From Solidesulfovibrio magneticus RS-1 (GTDB taxonomy: Bacteria; Desulfobacterota; Desulfovibrionia; Desulfovibrionales; Desulfovibrionaceae): a stretch of DNA of 64,000 nt. The stretch is taken from contig NC_012796.1 in the NCBI RefSeq assembly GCF_000010665.1, positions 1,116,001 through 1,180,000 on the forward strand, given 5' to 3'. The notes under the pieces were generated by a model. It was not told the DNA's origin. It ran no database searches and was given only the letters and a program-made list of their open reading frames with translations. The position numbers and the translations under genes are program-made. This document shows positions 44,684 to 55,064 of the stretch, piece after piece (positions within the stretch are counted from its first letter, which is position 1; the number at the start of each line of letters is the position of its first letter).

Positions 44684-46801
44684 TTATTTAACAACGCACT
44701 TGTAAGTTGATTTTTTTATTTTAGCGAAAGTTTGATTAATAACGTTGTTAATGTCTTCTATTATTACTGGCTTCGAAAGGTATCCGTCCATTCCAAATGA
44801 TATGAACTTTTCGCGGTCGCCACGCATGGCGTGTGATGTTAAAGCTATAATAGGGATTTTCGAAAATGTTTCGTGGGAGTTCCTTATTTCTAATGTCGTT
44901 TCTAATCCGTCTAGGTTTGGCATTTGGATGTCCATAAGAATTAAATCAAATTGTTCTGATCGCAATAGTTTTAACGCTTCTAGTCCGTCGTTTGCGCATA
45001 ATGGAATGTGACCAATTTTTTTGACAAATCTAGATATGACTAGTTGGTTGACTTTGTCGTCCTCTGCAATAAGTATTTTCAACGGTGGATTTTTTTCAAA
45101 ACAACTGTCGCAAATTTTATCTGTGTACTCTGGGAGCGAGGGTTCATTAGTTTTAAAAGGAATTGCGATACAAGTTTTAGTGCCACCTGATTCATTACTT
45201 TCGACAGTAATGCTTCCTTCCATGGCAAGAAGTTGTTTTTTTACAATTGAAAGTCCAAGACCAACTCCTCCATATTTACGTGTTAAAGATCCATCTAGTT
45301 GAGTGAAAGGATAAAATATATCGTCAAGTTTGTCTTCTGGTATCCCAATGCCAGTGTCTGAGATTTCAATAAAAACGTGTATCGTATTTCCAGAAGTTAA
45401 AGAATCAATTGAAATAGCAACGCTACCGAAAGGAGTGAACTTAATTGAATTGCCGACAATATTGAAAATTATTTGCCTAAGTCGACCTGAGTCGCCATAG
45501 ATAACATCTGGCATGATTTTCGCAATGGTTGTAGTTATTAGTAATTTTTTAGAAGATAATTCTGTGATAAAAGTGTTGACGATGTCATCGATGAGGTGTT
45601 TGATATTAAATCCATGGCTCTCTAAAGTAGTATTCCCTTGTTCTATTCGGGACAAATCTAATATGCCAGAGATCAATTTGTTTAAGTTTCTCCCGGAATT
45701 TAGAGCGATGTCGATATATTCACTTTGTTGATGGTTTGTTTGCGTTGACTCAAGTAGTTGAAGCATGCCCAGAATGCCGTTTAATGGAGTTCGTATCTCG
45801 TGACTCATGTTGGCTAAAAATTCAGATTTTGCTTTGTTCGCTGCGTCTGCTATTTTTTTTGAAGAGATCAATTCTGATTCAAATTTTTTCTTTTCAGTGA
45901 TATTTGTCGCTATCCATATAACCCCTTCAGATAAATCGTGAGGGTTTATTGCAGAACCGCTTACTTCACAGATAATTATTGAACCATCTTTTTTTTTGAG
46001 TTTCCATTCGCATTTGACCACTTTTGTCGTAGATGTTTGTGACCAATTGATTTTGCCATATTGCTCAAATAGTTCGCCATCAACATGGAGCATTCTGACA
46101 GAATGTCCTATAAGTTCTTTTTTAGAGTATCCAAACATTTCTTCAAAACCAATATTTGCATCTGCTATAACGCGGTCCTTCACGACAACGAGAATTGCTA
46201 CTGCAGAAGTGTTTAGAATATTTTCTTTCCACAAAAGGTGTTTCTCGAGGATTGCTTGATTTTTTTTGAGAGATATTTCAACAAATTTTTTTTCAGTAAT
46301 ATCTCGATTGCATCCTCGGCGTCCTAGGCAAATTCCTGCGGAGTTGTAAATAGCCTTGCAGGTATGACTAATCCATACGATTTCCCCCTTTAAATTATTT
46401 ATGCGGAATTCGATTTCTATGTGTGGAGACTGGAAATTACTACAATTCATTTCATTGATATGGCTATCCCATAAGATTGCGTCTTTATAGTGAATTATTT
46501 TTTTTATAGATATTCTTCCGCTTAGAAAATCGTTCGGTGTGTATCCGGTAATGCGTTCGCATGAAGGTGATACCCAAATATATTTACCGTCCAACCCTCT
46601 CCAATATTCCCAGTCGTAGCAATTGTCTGCGACTATTGAAAATTTCTGTTTCAAATCGCTCAATGAATTTTGTAAATTCATTTTGTTGATATAATTTGAT
46701 TCTATCGATGATTTAATGTAGTCTTCTAATTCGCTTATCCGTTGGATAGCCGAACTATAATTTTGGGGGTGCATATGGCCGTAATCTTTGAAGTTGGTCA
46801 T
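44684..46801 (-). CDS. PAS-PAS hybrid histidine kinase with receiver, 705 aa
   Basis: A soluble sensor kinase. An N-terminal coiled coil is followed by two PAS domains (about 55-175, 'GKYIWVSPSCERITGYTPND'; and 190-310, with 'FEEMFGYSKKELIGHS'). Then come HisKA with His in 'FLANMSHEIRTPLNGI' (about 332), HATPase ('NIVGNSIKFTP', 'DTGIGIP', 'GVGLGLSI') and a receiver with Asp in 'LILMDIQMPNLDG' and Lys in 'YLSKPVI'. All catalytic motifs are intact. The first gene of a cluster with receivers downstream; CheV is upstream on the same strand, 397 bases away. Confidence 0.92.
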   Translation of the reverse strand: MTNFKDYGHMHPQNYSSAIQRISELEDYIKSSIESNYINKMNLQNSLSDLKQKFSIVADNCYDWEYWRGLDGKYIWVSPSCERITGYTPNDFLSGRISIKKIIHYKDAILWDSHINEMNCSNFQSPHIEIEFRINNLKGEIVWISHTCKAIYNSAGICLGRRGCNRDITEKKFVEISLKKNQAILEKHLLWKENILNTSAVAILVVVKDRVIADANIGFEEMFGYSKKELIGHSVRMLHVDGELFEQYGKINWSQTSTTKVVKCEWKLKKKDGSIIICEVSGSAINPHDLSEGVIWIATNITEKKKFESELISSKKIADAANKAKSEFLANMSHEIRTPLNGILGMLQLLESTQTNHQQSEYIDIALNSGRNLNKLISGILDLSRIEQGNTTLESHGFNIKHLIDDIVNTFITELSSKKLLITTTIAKIMPDVIYGDSGRLRQIIFNIVGNSIKFTPFGSVAISIDSLTSGNTIHVFIEISDTGIGIPEDKLDDIFYPFTQLDGSLTRKYGGVGLGLSIVKKQLLAMEGSITVESNESGGTKTCIAIPFKTNEPSLPEYTDKICDSCFEKNPPLKILIAEDDKVNQLVISRFVKKIGHIPLCANDGLEALKLLRSEQFDLILMDIQMPNLDGLETTLEIRNSHETFSKIPIIALTSHAMRGDREKFISFGMDGYLSKPVIIEDINNVINQTFAKIKKSTYKCVVK

Positions 46802-47198
46802 GCTTCGTCCGCGTTTATAATAGATAATTCATTGTTCTGATAATTTTTTGTGTGGATAGTTTCGATTAGACTCTGCTGTTTTAGCACTAGATGTTAATGT
46901 AGTCTACGACTTATTGGGAATAGTTTATATAACTCTTGGGAATAATAGAGCCACATGCTCAGGATCCATGGTAGACAACTTATGGTGAATTCACGAACCC
47001 AAAGGGCAGGCAAATAGCTGCTATCCAGGGACCTGTGACGACGTCGCTCCAAGGGGTCAAATACCTACCTACCGTTTACTTATGAGGAAAATTAAAGGTA
47101 AATTTTGGATAGGTACAGAAATGGCGGGAGGGTGAACAAGCAGTGAAAACAACATTCTTAATCCTTTTAAGATGTCAACATCCAGTAATCTTTGGAAT
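46802..47198. other. Spacer upstream of the PAS hybrid kinase
   Basis: About 400 bases. Upstream region of the kinase and the end of the CheV transcript. No repeat element or palindrome of the island families is seen and no gene is supported. Confidence 0.5.
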
Positions 47199-48149
47199 TT
47201 AATTGTTAATTCTGCTTTTTTGTTTTATAAGCTCTGCGGCAATATGTGGAACTTTGTGTAAGTCTGGTTTTGACATTTGCTCATCTGCGCCAACAGATTG
47301 ACCTTTGTGATATAGTTCTTCTGTAATGATCGACGAATAAAGCAAGACAGGAAGGTTTTTCAAAAATGCATGTTTTTTAATTTGTTTTGTAAGCGTAAAG
47401 CCATCCATTTGAGGCATTTCAATGTCTGTTATAACAATGTCGTAGCAAGTATTTTTCGAGATAGAGTCGTGCTGAATGTCAATAGCCATCTGGTTTAAAT
47501 GGTTCCAACAGTCTAAACCATTGGTGAATTCAGTTACTTCAAAATTCGCTTCTCTTAATGATGTTCTAAGCATCTCGCGGATAAGTTTAGAGTCGTCAGC
47601 AATCGCAGCGCGAAATTTTGTCTCAGAAACGAAGATATCCGTTTTGGGTTCCATCTGGATACCTGTTAGGTCAGAAATCATGTATTCTAAGTCAAGTAAT
47701 TGTATAATTTTGTCTTCGATTTGGACTATCCCGACTATGCAGTTGTCATTGTAGGACGCCACTAATTTGTCAGGTGATTCCACTTGGGTCCAGTCAAGTC
47801 GATGAATTTCAACTACACCTGAAACTAAAAAACCGGCTGTTTGCTTGCTAAATTCAGTAACAATTATTATTTCATTTTTTGTCTTTTCCCGATCTAATTT
47901 AAGCCATTTAGATAGATCAAGGACCGGCAAGATCGCTCCTCGTAAGGGAATAACCCCCATGAAACAAGGGTTGACGTTGTCGTACGTTATCTCAAGACCG
48001 GGATTTTCAATTACTTCGACCACTTTCGCAACATTGATGCCGAAAAAGCTTTTTTGAGTAAGTTTTTGCTGGCATTGTTTGGTTGTAATGAAAAACTCCA
48101 GAATTTCGAATTCATTTGTACCTGTTTCAAGAAGAATCTCTTGTGACAT
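47199..48149 (-). CDS. cheV: CheV: CheW-receiver chemotaxis protein, 316 aa
   Basis: An N-terminal CheW domain (about 12-160; 'FFGINVAKVVEVIE', 'FMGVIPLRGAILPVLDL') is fused to a receiver (about 180-310; Asp in 'IVITDIEMPQMDG', Ser in 'VLLYSSII', Lys in 'QMSKPDLH'). CheV couples receptors to CheA and adapts through its phosphorylation. The start MSQEIL is set by AAGGA eight bases upstream. It follows a small helical protein gene by 20 bases and may be in one transcript with it. Confidence 0.92.
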   Translation of the reverse strand: MSQEILLETGTNEFEILEFFITTKQCQQKLTQKSFFGINVAKVVEVIENPGLEITYDNVNPCFMGVIPLRGAILPVLDLSKWLKLDREKTKNEIIIVTEFSKQTAGFLVSGVVEIHRLDWTQVESPDKLVASYNDNCIVGIVQIEDKIIQLLDLEYMISDLTGIQMEPKTDIFVSETKFRAAIADDSKLIREMLRTSLREANFEVTEFTNGLDCWNHLNQMAIDIQHDSISKNTCYDIVITDIEMPQMDGFTLTKQIKKHAFLKNLPVLLYSSIITEELYHKGQSVGADEQMSKPDLHKVPHIAAELIKQKSRINN

Positions 48150-48169
48150 GATGTTTCCTTTTGTAGATG

Positions 48170-48517
48170 TTAACACAATGTGTAGTTCGTAGTTGGTTTA
48201 GTTGGCAAAATGTTTATAAGAAAAGATGAAAGAAGGCGGATGATCTGTCCGTAGTTATTGTCAATGAAATTTAGCTCAATTTCTTTGAGAAACATTTCTG
48301 AATTGTATAGGGAAATTAGGATGTTTTCTTTTCCTACTGCATTGTAAGCTTCGAGAAATTTCTTGTTTCTGAGTATGATAAGATTGATAAAATACAATGC
48401 AAGAAAGCTTTTATGCATTTGTGTCCTTATATCTGGAGCACCCAAAATTTTACTTCCTACCTCCTGGATCATTTCTGCAACTTTGGAATTCATTTCTATG
48501 GTGTGGGTGAGATTCAT
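48170..48517 (-). CDS. Small helical protein of the island family, 115 aa
   Basis: Start MNLTHTIE chosen because GAGGGG lies five bases upstream and the longer TTG-started frame runs into the terminator of the chemoreceptor. 'HKSFLALYFINLIILRNKKF', 'FLEAYNAVGKENILISLY', 'YGQIIRLLSSFLINIL' align by eye with the other family members. It sits between a chemoreceptor and cheV, the clearest chemotaxis setting of the family. Function unknown. Confidence 0.65.
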   Translation of the reverse strand: MNLTHTIEMNSKVAEMIQEVGSKILGAPDIRTQMHKSFLALYFINLIILRNKKFLEAYNAVGKENILISLYNSEMFLKEIELNFIDNNYGQIIRLLSSFLINILPTKPTTNYTLC

Positions 48518-48537
48518 TTGTCCCCTCAACTGAAATG

Positions 48538-48562
48538 GGGAGGAGGTCAAGGACCTCCTCCC
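48538..48562 (-). terminator. Terminator hairpin of the right chemoreceptor gene
   Basis: Perfect 11-bp stem GGGAGGAGGTC / GACCTCCTCCC with a 3-base loop, 12 bases after the chemoreceptor stop. The start of the next gene follows 20 bases later. Confidence 0.75.
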
Positions 48563-48573
48563 ATATTTACATG

Positions 48574-50583
48574 CTAGAATTTTTCAAAATCGGTATCTTC
48601 CATATCCAGATCAATCTTTACGGTAGATGTTTGTTTTCTGGCAGAGTGAACGACCCGTGAACGTCCAGTCGGCAAAGCTTTGGGCATTGAACGCCGTCTG
48701 TTACCTGTGGTGCCAACTTGGAAGAACTCAATTGTGCTTTGAAGTTGTTCAGCTTGACTTGAGAGTTCTTCAGATGTTGAAGCCATTTCCTCGGAAGCGG
48801 ATGCGTTCTGTTGGACAACCTGATCAAGTTGGGTGATAGCTTTATTGATTTGGTCTGCACCAGAGTTTTGTTCAATGCTGGATGCAGCGATTTCCTGGAC
48901 AAGGTCAGCTGTCCGCTGGATGTCTGGGACCATCTTGGTCAACATTTCCCCAGCTTGCTCAGCAATTCGGACACTCGAGGTCGAAAGATCTGAGATTTCC
49001 GAAGCAGCACTCCCACTACGCTCGGCCAGTTTCCTGACTTCTGCGGCGACAACTGCGAATCCTTTACCGTGTTCACCTGCTCTAGCCGCTTCGATAGCGG
49101 CGTTTAAGGCTAAAAGGTTGGTTTGACGTGCTATTTCTTCGATGATCGAAATTTTTTCAGCGATATTTTTCATAGCGGTCACAGCTGAAATGACAGCTTT
49201 CCCACCTTCTTGAGCGTCTTGAGCAGCTTTTACTGCAATTGACTGGGTTTGCTGTGCATTTTCAGCATTTTGCTTAATGTTTGAAGACATCTGCTCCATG
49301 GAAGCTGAAATTTCTTCGACACTAGCAGCCTGTTCTGTTGCACCTTGAGACATGCTTTGAGCTGAGGCAGATAATTCTTCTGAACCTGACGCGACATTTT
49401 CTGAGGCAGATTGGATTTCAGCTACTACTTCTCGCAATTTTACAACCATAGTATTCATCGATGCTGCCAAAATACCAATTTCGTCTTTTTGGTCTATGTC
49501 AAGGGTTTTGGTGAAATCGCCGTTGGACATGGCTTCAGCGAACTGAACACCCTTTTGAACTGGCCCTGTAATTGCTTTTGTTAAAACGACTGAAACGATA
49601 ATTCCAAGGAGAAGGGCGATGGAAAGTCCTACAACCATAGTAGTAGAGGCAGTTCCAAGGCTAGTGACTGCTTCTTTCGAAATTTCACTGGTTTGATCCA
49701 TACCTACAAGGGAGGTCTGAGCGGCAGCACTTAAAACTGCTTGGCCGATTTCTGTCCTTTTTACGTTTATTTTCTGTAATTCGTTCCAGTTGGCCAAGAG
49801 ACCGGTCATCGCAGATTTGTAAGTTTGCGCAGATTCGGATATCGCGGCTAATTGTCTCAGATTGTTTTCAGCAAAAGTGATGTTTTTTATTTTGAACAAC
49901 AAATCTTCGATTTTGGAAAAATTGCTCATCGCCCCTTCAAGAACTTTGGGTTCTCTGAGTGCTTGTGCTTTCCAAACAGAAATTCGTGTATCATTTCCGA
50001 GGTCGATCACGTCGTTAATTATTGAAATTTTGCTCGATCTTTCTTTCAGTTTTTCTGCGGAGACTCCACTGGTTATATCTTTAGCCAGTGAATCTTCTTG
50101 GCTTTTTAAAAATTCATTAGAGCTTTTAATGTAGTTTGTAGCCGAGTCGTTAAGAATTTTTCGGTCTTTATCTAGAGCTTGGATTTGGGCAACGGTTTGA
50201 TCGGCAAGTTTCGAATACTCATTAACTTTACTTTGAGCCAATGCCACGTTTTCGCGTAACTTAACCAAGTCAGAGTATTTGTCGGCATGTCCTTTCGCGT
50301 CAGATAAAAACTTTTGAACTTGAATAAGTTCTTTTTTGCCTTCTTCTAAAAAAGATTCTTCTTCTGAAAGACTGTATCCTCGCCATGCGTACATCGTCAT
50401 GAACGAAGAGCGTTCAACGTTGTTGGCAATAGCTACTTCGGGGATATACTCGTCTGATAACCTTTTGGCATTGTGCTCTACTGTTGTCATGTTAAGTATA
50501 GCCATCCCGCCAAGAGTGCATGCGATTAAAATGAGGATGCCAAATCCAATGCCTATCTTTATTCCAAGTTTAAGATTTCGCAT
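48574..50583 (-). CDS. Methyl-accepting chemotaxis protein, 669 aa (copy 2)
   Basis: Nearly the same receptor as 73-2082, with identical domain layout (membrane helix, 4HB-like periplasmic domain, second membrane helix, HAMP, signalling hairpin, tail 'TDFEKF'). Differences are concentrated in the periplasmic domain (for example '[20 protein letters not shown]' versus '[19 protein letters not shown]' region), so ligand range may differ slightly. GGAGG lies six bases before MRNLKLG. It is downstream of cheW. Confidence 0.95.
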   Translation of the reverse strand: MRNLKLGIKIGIGFGILILIACTLGGMAILNMTTVEHNAKRLSDEYIPEVAIANNVERSSFMTMYAWRGYSLSEEESFLEEGKKELIQVQKFLSDAKGHADKYSDLVKLRENVALAQSKVNEYSKLADQTVAQIQALDKDRKILNDSATNYIKSSNEFLKSQEDSLAKDITSGVSAEKLKERSSKISIINDVIDLGNDTRISVWKAQALREPKVLEGAMSNFSKIEDLLFKIKNITFAENNLRQLAAISESAQTYKSAMTGLLANWNELQKINVKRTEIGQAVLSAAAQTSLVGMDQTSEISKEAVTSLGTASTTMVVGLSIALLLGIIVSVVLTKAITGPVQKGVQFAEAMSNGDFTKTLDIDQKDEIGILAASMNTMVVKLREVVAEIQSASENVASGSEELSASAQSMSQGATEQAASVEEISASMEQMSSNIKQNAENAQQTQSIAVKAAQDAQEGGKAVISAVTAMKNIAEKISIIEEIARQTNLLALNAAIEAARAGEHGKGFAVVAAEVRKLAERSGSAASEISDLSTSSVRIAEQAGEMLTKMVPDIQRTADLVQEIAASSIEQNSGADQINKAITQLDQVVQQNASASEEMASTSEELSSQAEQLQSTIEFFQVGTTGNRRRSMPKALPTGRSRVVHSARKQTSTVKIDLDMEDTDFEKF

Positions 50584-50649
50584 CTTATCCTCCTGATTAG
50601 TATTGAGTTGGTTCAAAATGAAGTTGCGACAGCCATTTGGAATGAAAGA

Positions 50650-51162
50650 TTAAAGAGCTATGGCGGAAATGTTGTCTTGTTCGACAGCATCGAAAACGCT
50701 AGCTAACTCTTGTGAGTTGAAAACTTTGTTGATGTCTAAAATGATGATGAATACATCTTCTGACCGACCCATCCCAACTATAAAATCTTTTCGAATGGCT
50801 GTACCCATATTGGGCGGTGGTTCGATTTGTCCTTCATCCATTTCGTATACTTCTCGTACAGAATCAGAAAGAATTCCAAAGACAGTTTGGTCCCCTTCAA
50901 AATTTACTTCGGTAATTATGATGCACGTATTGATGGTTTTTTCAGTTTGTCCGAGGCCGAACTTTACTTTGAGGTCAACTACTGGGACTGCGTGACCTCT
51001 TAAATTGATAACGCCACAGATATAGTCCGGCGTTCTCGGCATTCTGGTAATTGTCACATACTCAAGAACTTCTCGTACGTGATTGATACTTAGGGCGTAT
51101 AGCCCCTTTTCAAGTGTAAAAGTTAAGTACTGATCGTCGCAACTATCTTTTGGTTCTTTCAC
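50650..51162 (-). CDS. cheW: CheW-family chemotaxis coupling protein, 170 aa (copy 2)
   Basis: Almost identical to the 169-residue CheW at 2150-2659. It starts with GTG instead of ATG and its C-terminal tail is different ('FDAVEQDNISAIAL' versus 'LDAIEDKQGAIAL'). GGGGAGG precedes the start. It lies 66 bases before the chemoreceptor, as in copy 1. Confidence 0.93.
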   Translation of the reverse strand: MKEPKDSCDDQYLTFTLEKGLYALSINHVREVLEYVTITRMPRTPDYICGVINLRGHAVPVVDLKVKFGLGQTEKTINTCIIITEVNFEGDQTVFGILSDSVREVYEMDEGQIEPPPNMGTAIRKDFIVGMGRSEDVFIIILDINKVFNSQELASVFDAVEQDNISAIAL

Positions 51163-52081
51163 CGATTCCTCCCCGTCAGTTTTCCGAATTCCAGGTAAGC
51201 GCTTTTGCTATTTTTTCGATCAAGCAGTCCGACGTTGTTCTGTGCTTGAACAAAGATGTTCAAGCTGGTGTCAGTTACATATTGACTCTTGTATGGCAAT
51301 TAATGCATTTTGTTAGGAGCTTTAAGTCTATCAGCTTTTTACCTCTGCTGCAAAATTTTTCTAGACAAATGTTTTAGTAAAAGACGTTGCTCATAGTAAT
51401 CCAAAGTAGTATTGTTTAAAATTGTGGCAAAATGCAGTTTCCTGCATCAATGCCATGTCTTTTTCGACATATGACAATTTGAATGTGATTTCGGAAGTGA
51501 TAGGGCCCTATGGAAAACAGACGTTGGGTGTAGAACGCGATTTTCTGGTATTTTAACCCAGGGGGAAGCCCAACTTGGCTGACGATTGGAATAGCCTCAG
51601 GACAGGCCCGGTAGAGAGTGGGGGAGGGGGGCCGGGGGAAAAGCCCATTCCCAAAAAGCTCCCAAGGGAAGGGCTTGAACTGTCCTCTCCGGTGATAGCT
51701 GATGCAATACAGGAAGTTGAAAATTCCAGTTTACTGGAACTTTTGATTTTCAGCTGATGGCCTGCTGGATGGCATTTTGGAGCAAAATCACCCGTGTCCA
51801 ATGGCAGAATCCTGCGATTTTTCAGCCCCGCTTGGTGGCTATTGTCTTGAAAGGGCCTAGCTATCTGAAATGCAGGAAGCTGCAATTTCTGATTTTCAGA
51901 TTTCTTGGATGGTTTCTGATTGAAGAACTTTGCGATTTTTTCGGTTCCGTTTACTGCCATTGTAACTGAAATTTTTCGGTACTTGGTCCTGGAGTAGTGC
52001 GTAGCCGGTTCAGTTACGTTAGCTATCATAATAAGGTTTTTTCTAACTGACAAATTTTTTTATAGCTAGTTGAAGTGGCAA
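51163..52081. repeat. Gene-free spacer: GC-rich copy A7 and four palindromes
   Basis: Homologue of 2660-3411. GC-rich repeat at 51511-51690 (+). Palindromes: TGCAG-TTTC-CTGCA (51433-51446), TTCCAG-TTTA-CTGGAA (51725-51740), GGCAG-AATC-CTGC (51803-51815) and TGCAG-GAAG-CTGCA (51871-51884). No gene; frames here follow the GC-rich repeat. Confidence 0.65.
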
Positions 52082-52426
52082 TTATTGCACATATCCAGAA
52101 GTTTCACAGGATTTAAGCGTAATCCACTTGTCTAATAGTTCGTGGAGCTTGGTGAGCCTGTCGAAAATCTGGGGCATGATAGTGTCTATGTCGTGGTTTA
52201 AGAAATGAGCATAAATGTATTCGACAAAATCTTTGTCTAGATAGAATATTTTGAATATTTTTTCTCGGCCATGTTTTTTGAATAAAATATCAATTTCAGT
52301 GAAATTGAGTACTAAGAGTTCTGAAAAGTACATGATGAGTAAGACTTTCTTCTCGAATGTTGTTGAAGAAGCTTCGCCAATAATTTGGTTAGATATGAAT
52401 ATAAGGTCTTTGTATGACATGTTCAT
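52082..52426 (-). CDS. Small helical protein of the island family, 114 aa
   Basis: Takes the place held by cheW in the left block, downstream of the PAS chemoreceptor. 'KKVLLIMYFSELLVLNFTEI', 'HGREKIFKIFYLDKDF', 'YIYAHFLNHDIDTIMPQIFD' match the family pattern. A perfect hairpin (52432-52467) sits just before the start and no clear ribosome site is seen. Function unknown; a coupling or regulatory role in chemotaxis is inferred from position only. Confidence 0.62.
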   Translation of the reverse strand: MNMSYKDLIFISNQIIGEASSTTFEKKVLLIMYFSELLVLNFTEIDILFKKHGREKIFKIFYLDKDFVEYIYAHFLNHDIDTIMPQIFDRLTKLHELLDKWITLKSCETSGYVQ

Positions 52427-52431
52427 TTATG

Positions 52432-52467
52432 AGGGATAGGCTGTTGGAGCTTATGACCTATCCCTCG
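52432..52467 (-). promoter_or_regulatory. Hairpin directly before the small helical protein gene
   Basis: GAGGGATAGG / CCTATCCCTC, a perfect 10-bp stem with a 16-base loop, ends five bases before the ATG. It could be a terminator from the receptor side or a translational control element. Confidence 0.5.
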
Positions 52468-52542
52468 GTTTACGTTTGTATTGGTGAACTAAATAAGCTT
52501 TTTAGGGCTAAGTGCCGAAAGGGCACGCGTTCCCGACCCGTC

Positions 52543-52578
52543 ATTTCATCTCGTCAATGAGTCGCTTAAGGACCTGAC
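52543..52578 (-). pseudogene. Scar: fragment of a PAS chemoreceptor 3' end
   Basis: About 35 bases (ATTTCATCTCGTCAATGAGT and following) match the 3' coding end of the left PAS chemoreceptor (4012-4046), placed beyond the stop of the right one. It shows that the right block was rearranged at this point, which also explains the missing cheW. Confidence 0.75.
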
Positions 52579-52596
52579 TGAGCTGGATTGGCCAAC

Positions 52597-55064
52597 TCAC
52601 CCTCTCCCGAGAGCAAGGGGTTTCTTTCTAGAGGGGAGGGAAACAGTGTCAGATCCACTATCCGACTTCATCTCCTCAATAAGCCTTTTTAACACTTGGG
52701 CTTGGTTGGCCAACTCGCCCACGGCTTGAGCAGATTGACGCATGGCGTCAGCAGTTTCGGATGAAATCCGATTAACAGATTCAATGCTGCGATTAATTTC
52801 TTCGCTAGTAGCTGATTGTTGATCAGACGCTGTGGCAATCGACCGAACCTGATCCGTAGTTTTCTCAGCCAAGGTGACAATTTGTCGTAAGGCGTCACCG
52901 GAGTTTGTCGCAAGGTTTGTGACCTCTTCGATATTTTTCCCAGTGCGCTCTACGTTTTCAATGTTCTTTTTGGTACCGTCCTGGATGCCCCGGATCGCGT
53001 TCCCGACTTCCTTGGTCGCGGTCATGGTCTTTTCGGCCAGCTTTCGGACTTCATCAGCAACAACTGCGAATCCTCGGCCGGCGTCACCAGCCCGGGCCGC
53101 TTCGATGGCAGCATTCAGAGCCAGTAGGTTCGTCTGGTCAGCGATGTCAGAAATAACGTTAAGAATCTGTCCGATTCCCTCGGCTTGCTTTCCCAAATTG
53201 TCCATGTCAATTTTCATTTCTTGGGATTGGTTTTGGACTTGACCAATGCCCTTAACAACTTGACTTACCGCCCGTGAGCCTTCTTCAGCTTTGGTTTTGG
53301 CTTGATCGGCGGTCGAGGCCGCGTGGGAAGCGTTTTTTGAAACTTCAAGTACGGTTGCGTTCATTTCTTCCATTGCTGCGGCTGTTTCAGCGATTCTGTT
53401 TGCTTGTTCTTCAGTACCTCGACTTGACTGTTCGATCTGTGCCGAAAGTTGTTCTGACGCTGAAGTCACGATCTCCACGACACCTTCAAGTTGTTGAGCT
53501 GCTTGAAGCATACCTTCAGCTTTTGCTCTTTCTGCTAATCTCTGTTGAAGGACAACTTCTGTTACATCGTTAAAGAGGGTTATTCCTGCGACGACATTCT
53601 GATTGAAATCGTAGATAGGTGAGGCGTCAATGTTGACAATTTTTTCGTTGCCAGTCGTTGTCTTCATTTCGACGCGATCCATCTTGATAATGCGCTTTTC
53701 TTCTAGGGCTTGTTGGGTGATGGTTTTTTTGTTTTTATCATTGTACGCAAAAGAACCCATGCTCGTTCCGACAAAATCTTTTGGAGATCCATTCTTTTCA
53801 AAAAAATCGATAACTGGTTGGTTGGCGAGCAAAATATTTCCAGAAGAGTCGCCGATAACACACGGGACTGTTATGCCATTGATAACGCCATCAGCGTACT
53901 CGATTTTGTTTTTTAGCTCTTTGACCATGGTTCTCAGCGCATCAGCTAAAACGCCGATTTCGTCTTTTTGCTTAATATCAAGAGTTTGGTTGAAATCACC
54001 TTCTGCGACAGCCTTGGCAAACGTAACTCCCTTAATTATTGGTCTGCTAATGATGGAAGCCAACCCGAAAGCTATCGCTAGTCCCAGAACTATTGCGATT
54101 GTAATCGTTGAAATAATTATCGTGTTTGCTTCAGAGCTTATTGCTTGGGCTGAGTTCTTCGCTTGTTCAAGTTTTTTGTAGCCAGCTTCTTCTGCTTCCT
54201 GGGCTTGCTTAATGACGCTTAAACCCATGGTTGACATCGATTTTAAAATCGAATTTAAATTGTCATCGTTTTTAATCCATGAAGCTGCTGCCTTTTCATA
54301 AATGAGCGTAGCTGTTCTGGCATCCTTGATGAGTTGTGTCTCGCTGGGGTCGGTGGTTATCTTTTCTAATTTGTTGTAGAGTTCCATTAACTCGGGGAGC
54401 ATCTTTTGCATCAATCCGTATGCTTTTCTGTCTTTATAGTTTACCTCTTCTTTTTCGGCGCGCATGATTTTGAGAGCAAGCTCGTAAATATTTGTAGTAA
54501 TTATATAACGCTGTACATATTGTCGAGAGTAGCTGGGTCTGCACCGTCTTTTTGAGCCTTAGTGTAAGCTGATACCTGCATCGATAAAAACTTAGTGGCT
54601 GCATCTCCGACAATATTGCCGGTGCGAACCATTTCTTTTACTGCATCACGATTTTCTTTAATCGATTTTACTCCTTCTCTATATTTTTCAGCATATTTTG
54701 CTGTTTCAGACCGAGCAATCTTGGACTTTTCTAAGAGAGTGTCGATGTTATTTGCACGCGCAATTTCATCCACTTTGTCGAGAAATGAATTAAGCTCTTT
54801 GACGTTTTGTTCGGCTCGTAGATGTGCGTCATCCGATTGACTGATAAGATAATTCTTTTCCTCCATGATAGTATTGAGGGCCATGCGCTCGACCCCGGTA
54901 GCGTATTCTACCGCTTTGGCGTCTCGGTCGGTTATACCTAAAAGGGCAGAGGATACTTTGCCGATATATGTATAGGCTAAGCCGCCGAATGTAACGGTTA
55001 TAAGTACAAGCGCTAGCGCCCCAGCCATGATTTTCGTTTTGATTTTCAAGTCACTGAAGCGCAT
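52597..55064 (-). pseudogene. PAS chemoreceptor (copy 2) with a one-base frameshift
   Basis: The same gene as 3942-6410 but exactly one base shorter (2468 versus 2469). The missing T is in 54518-54521 (TATT where copy 1 has TATTT). This splits it into an N-terminal part (54501-55064, membrane helix and part of the periplasmic domain) and a C-terminal part (52597-54465) that holds HAMP, PAS and the signalling hairpin. If real, the receptor is lost; if a sequencing slip, it is a working twin. Many substitutions relative to copy 1 are silent or mild, favouring recent function. Confidence 0.85.
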
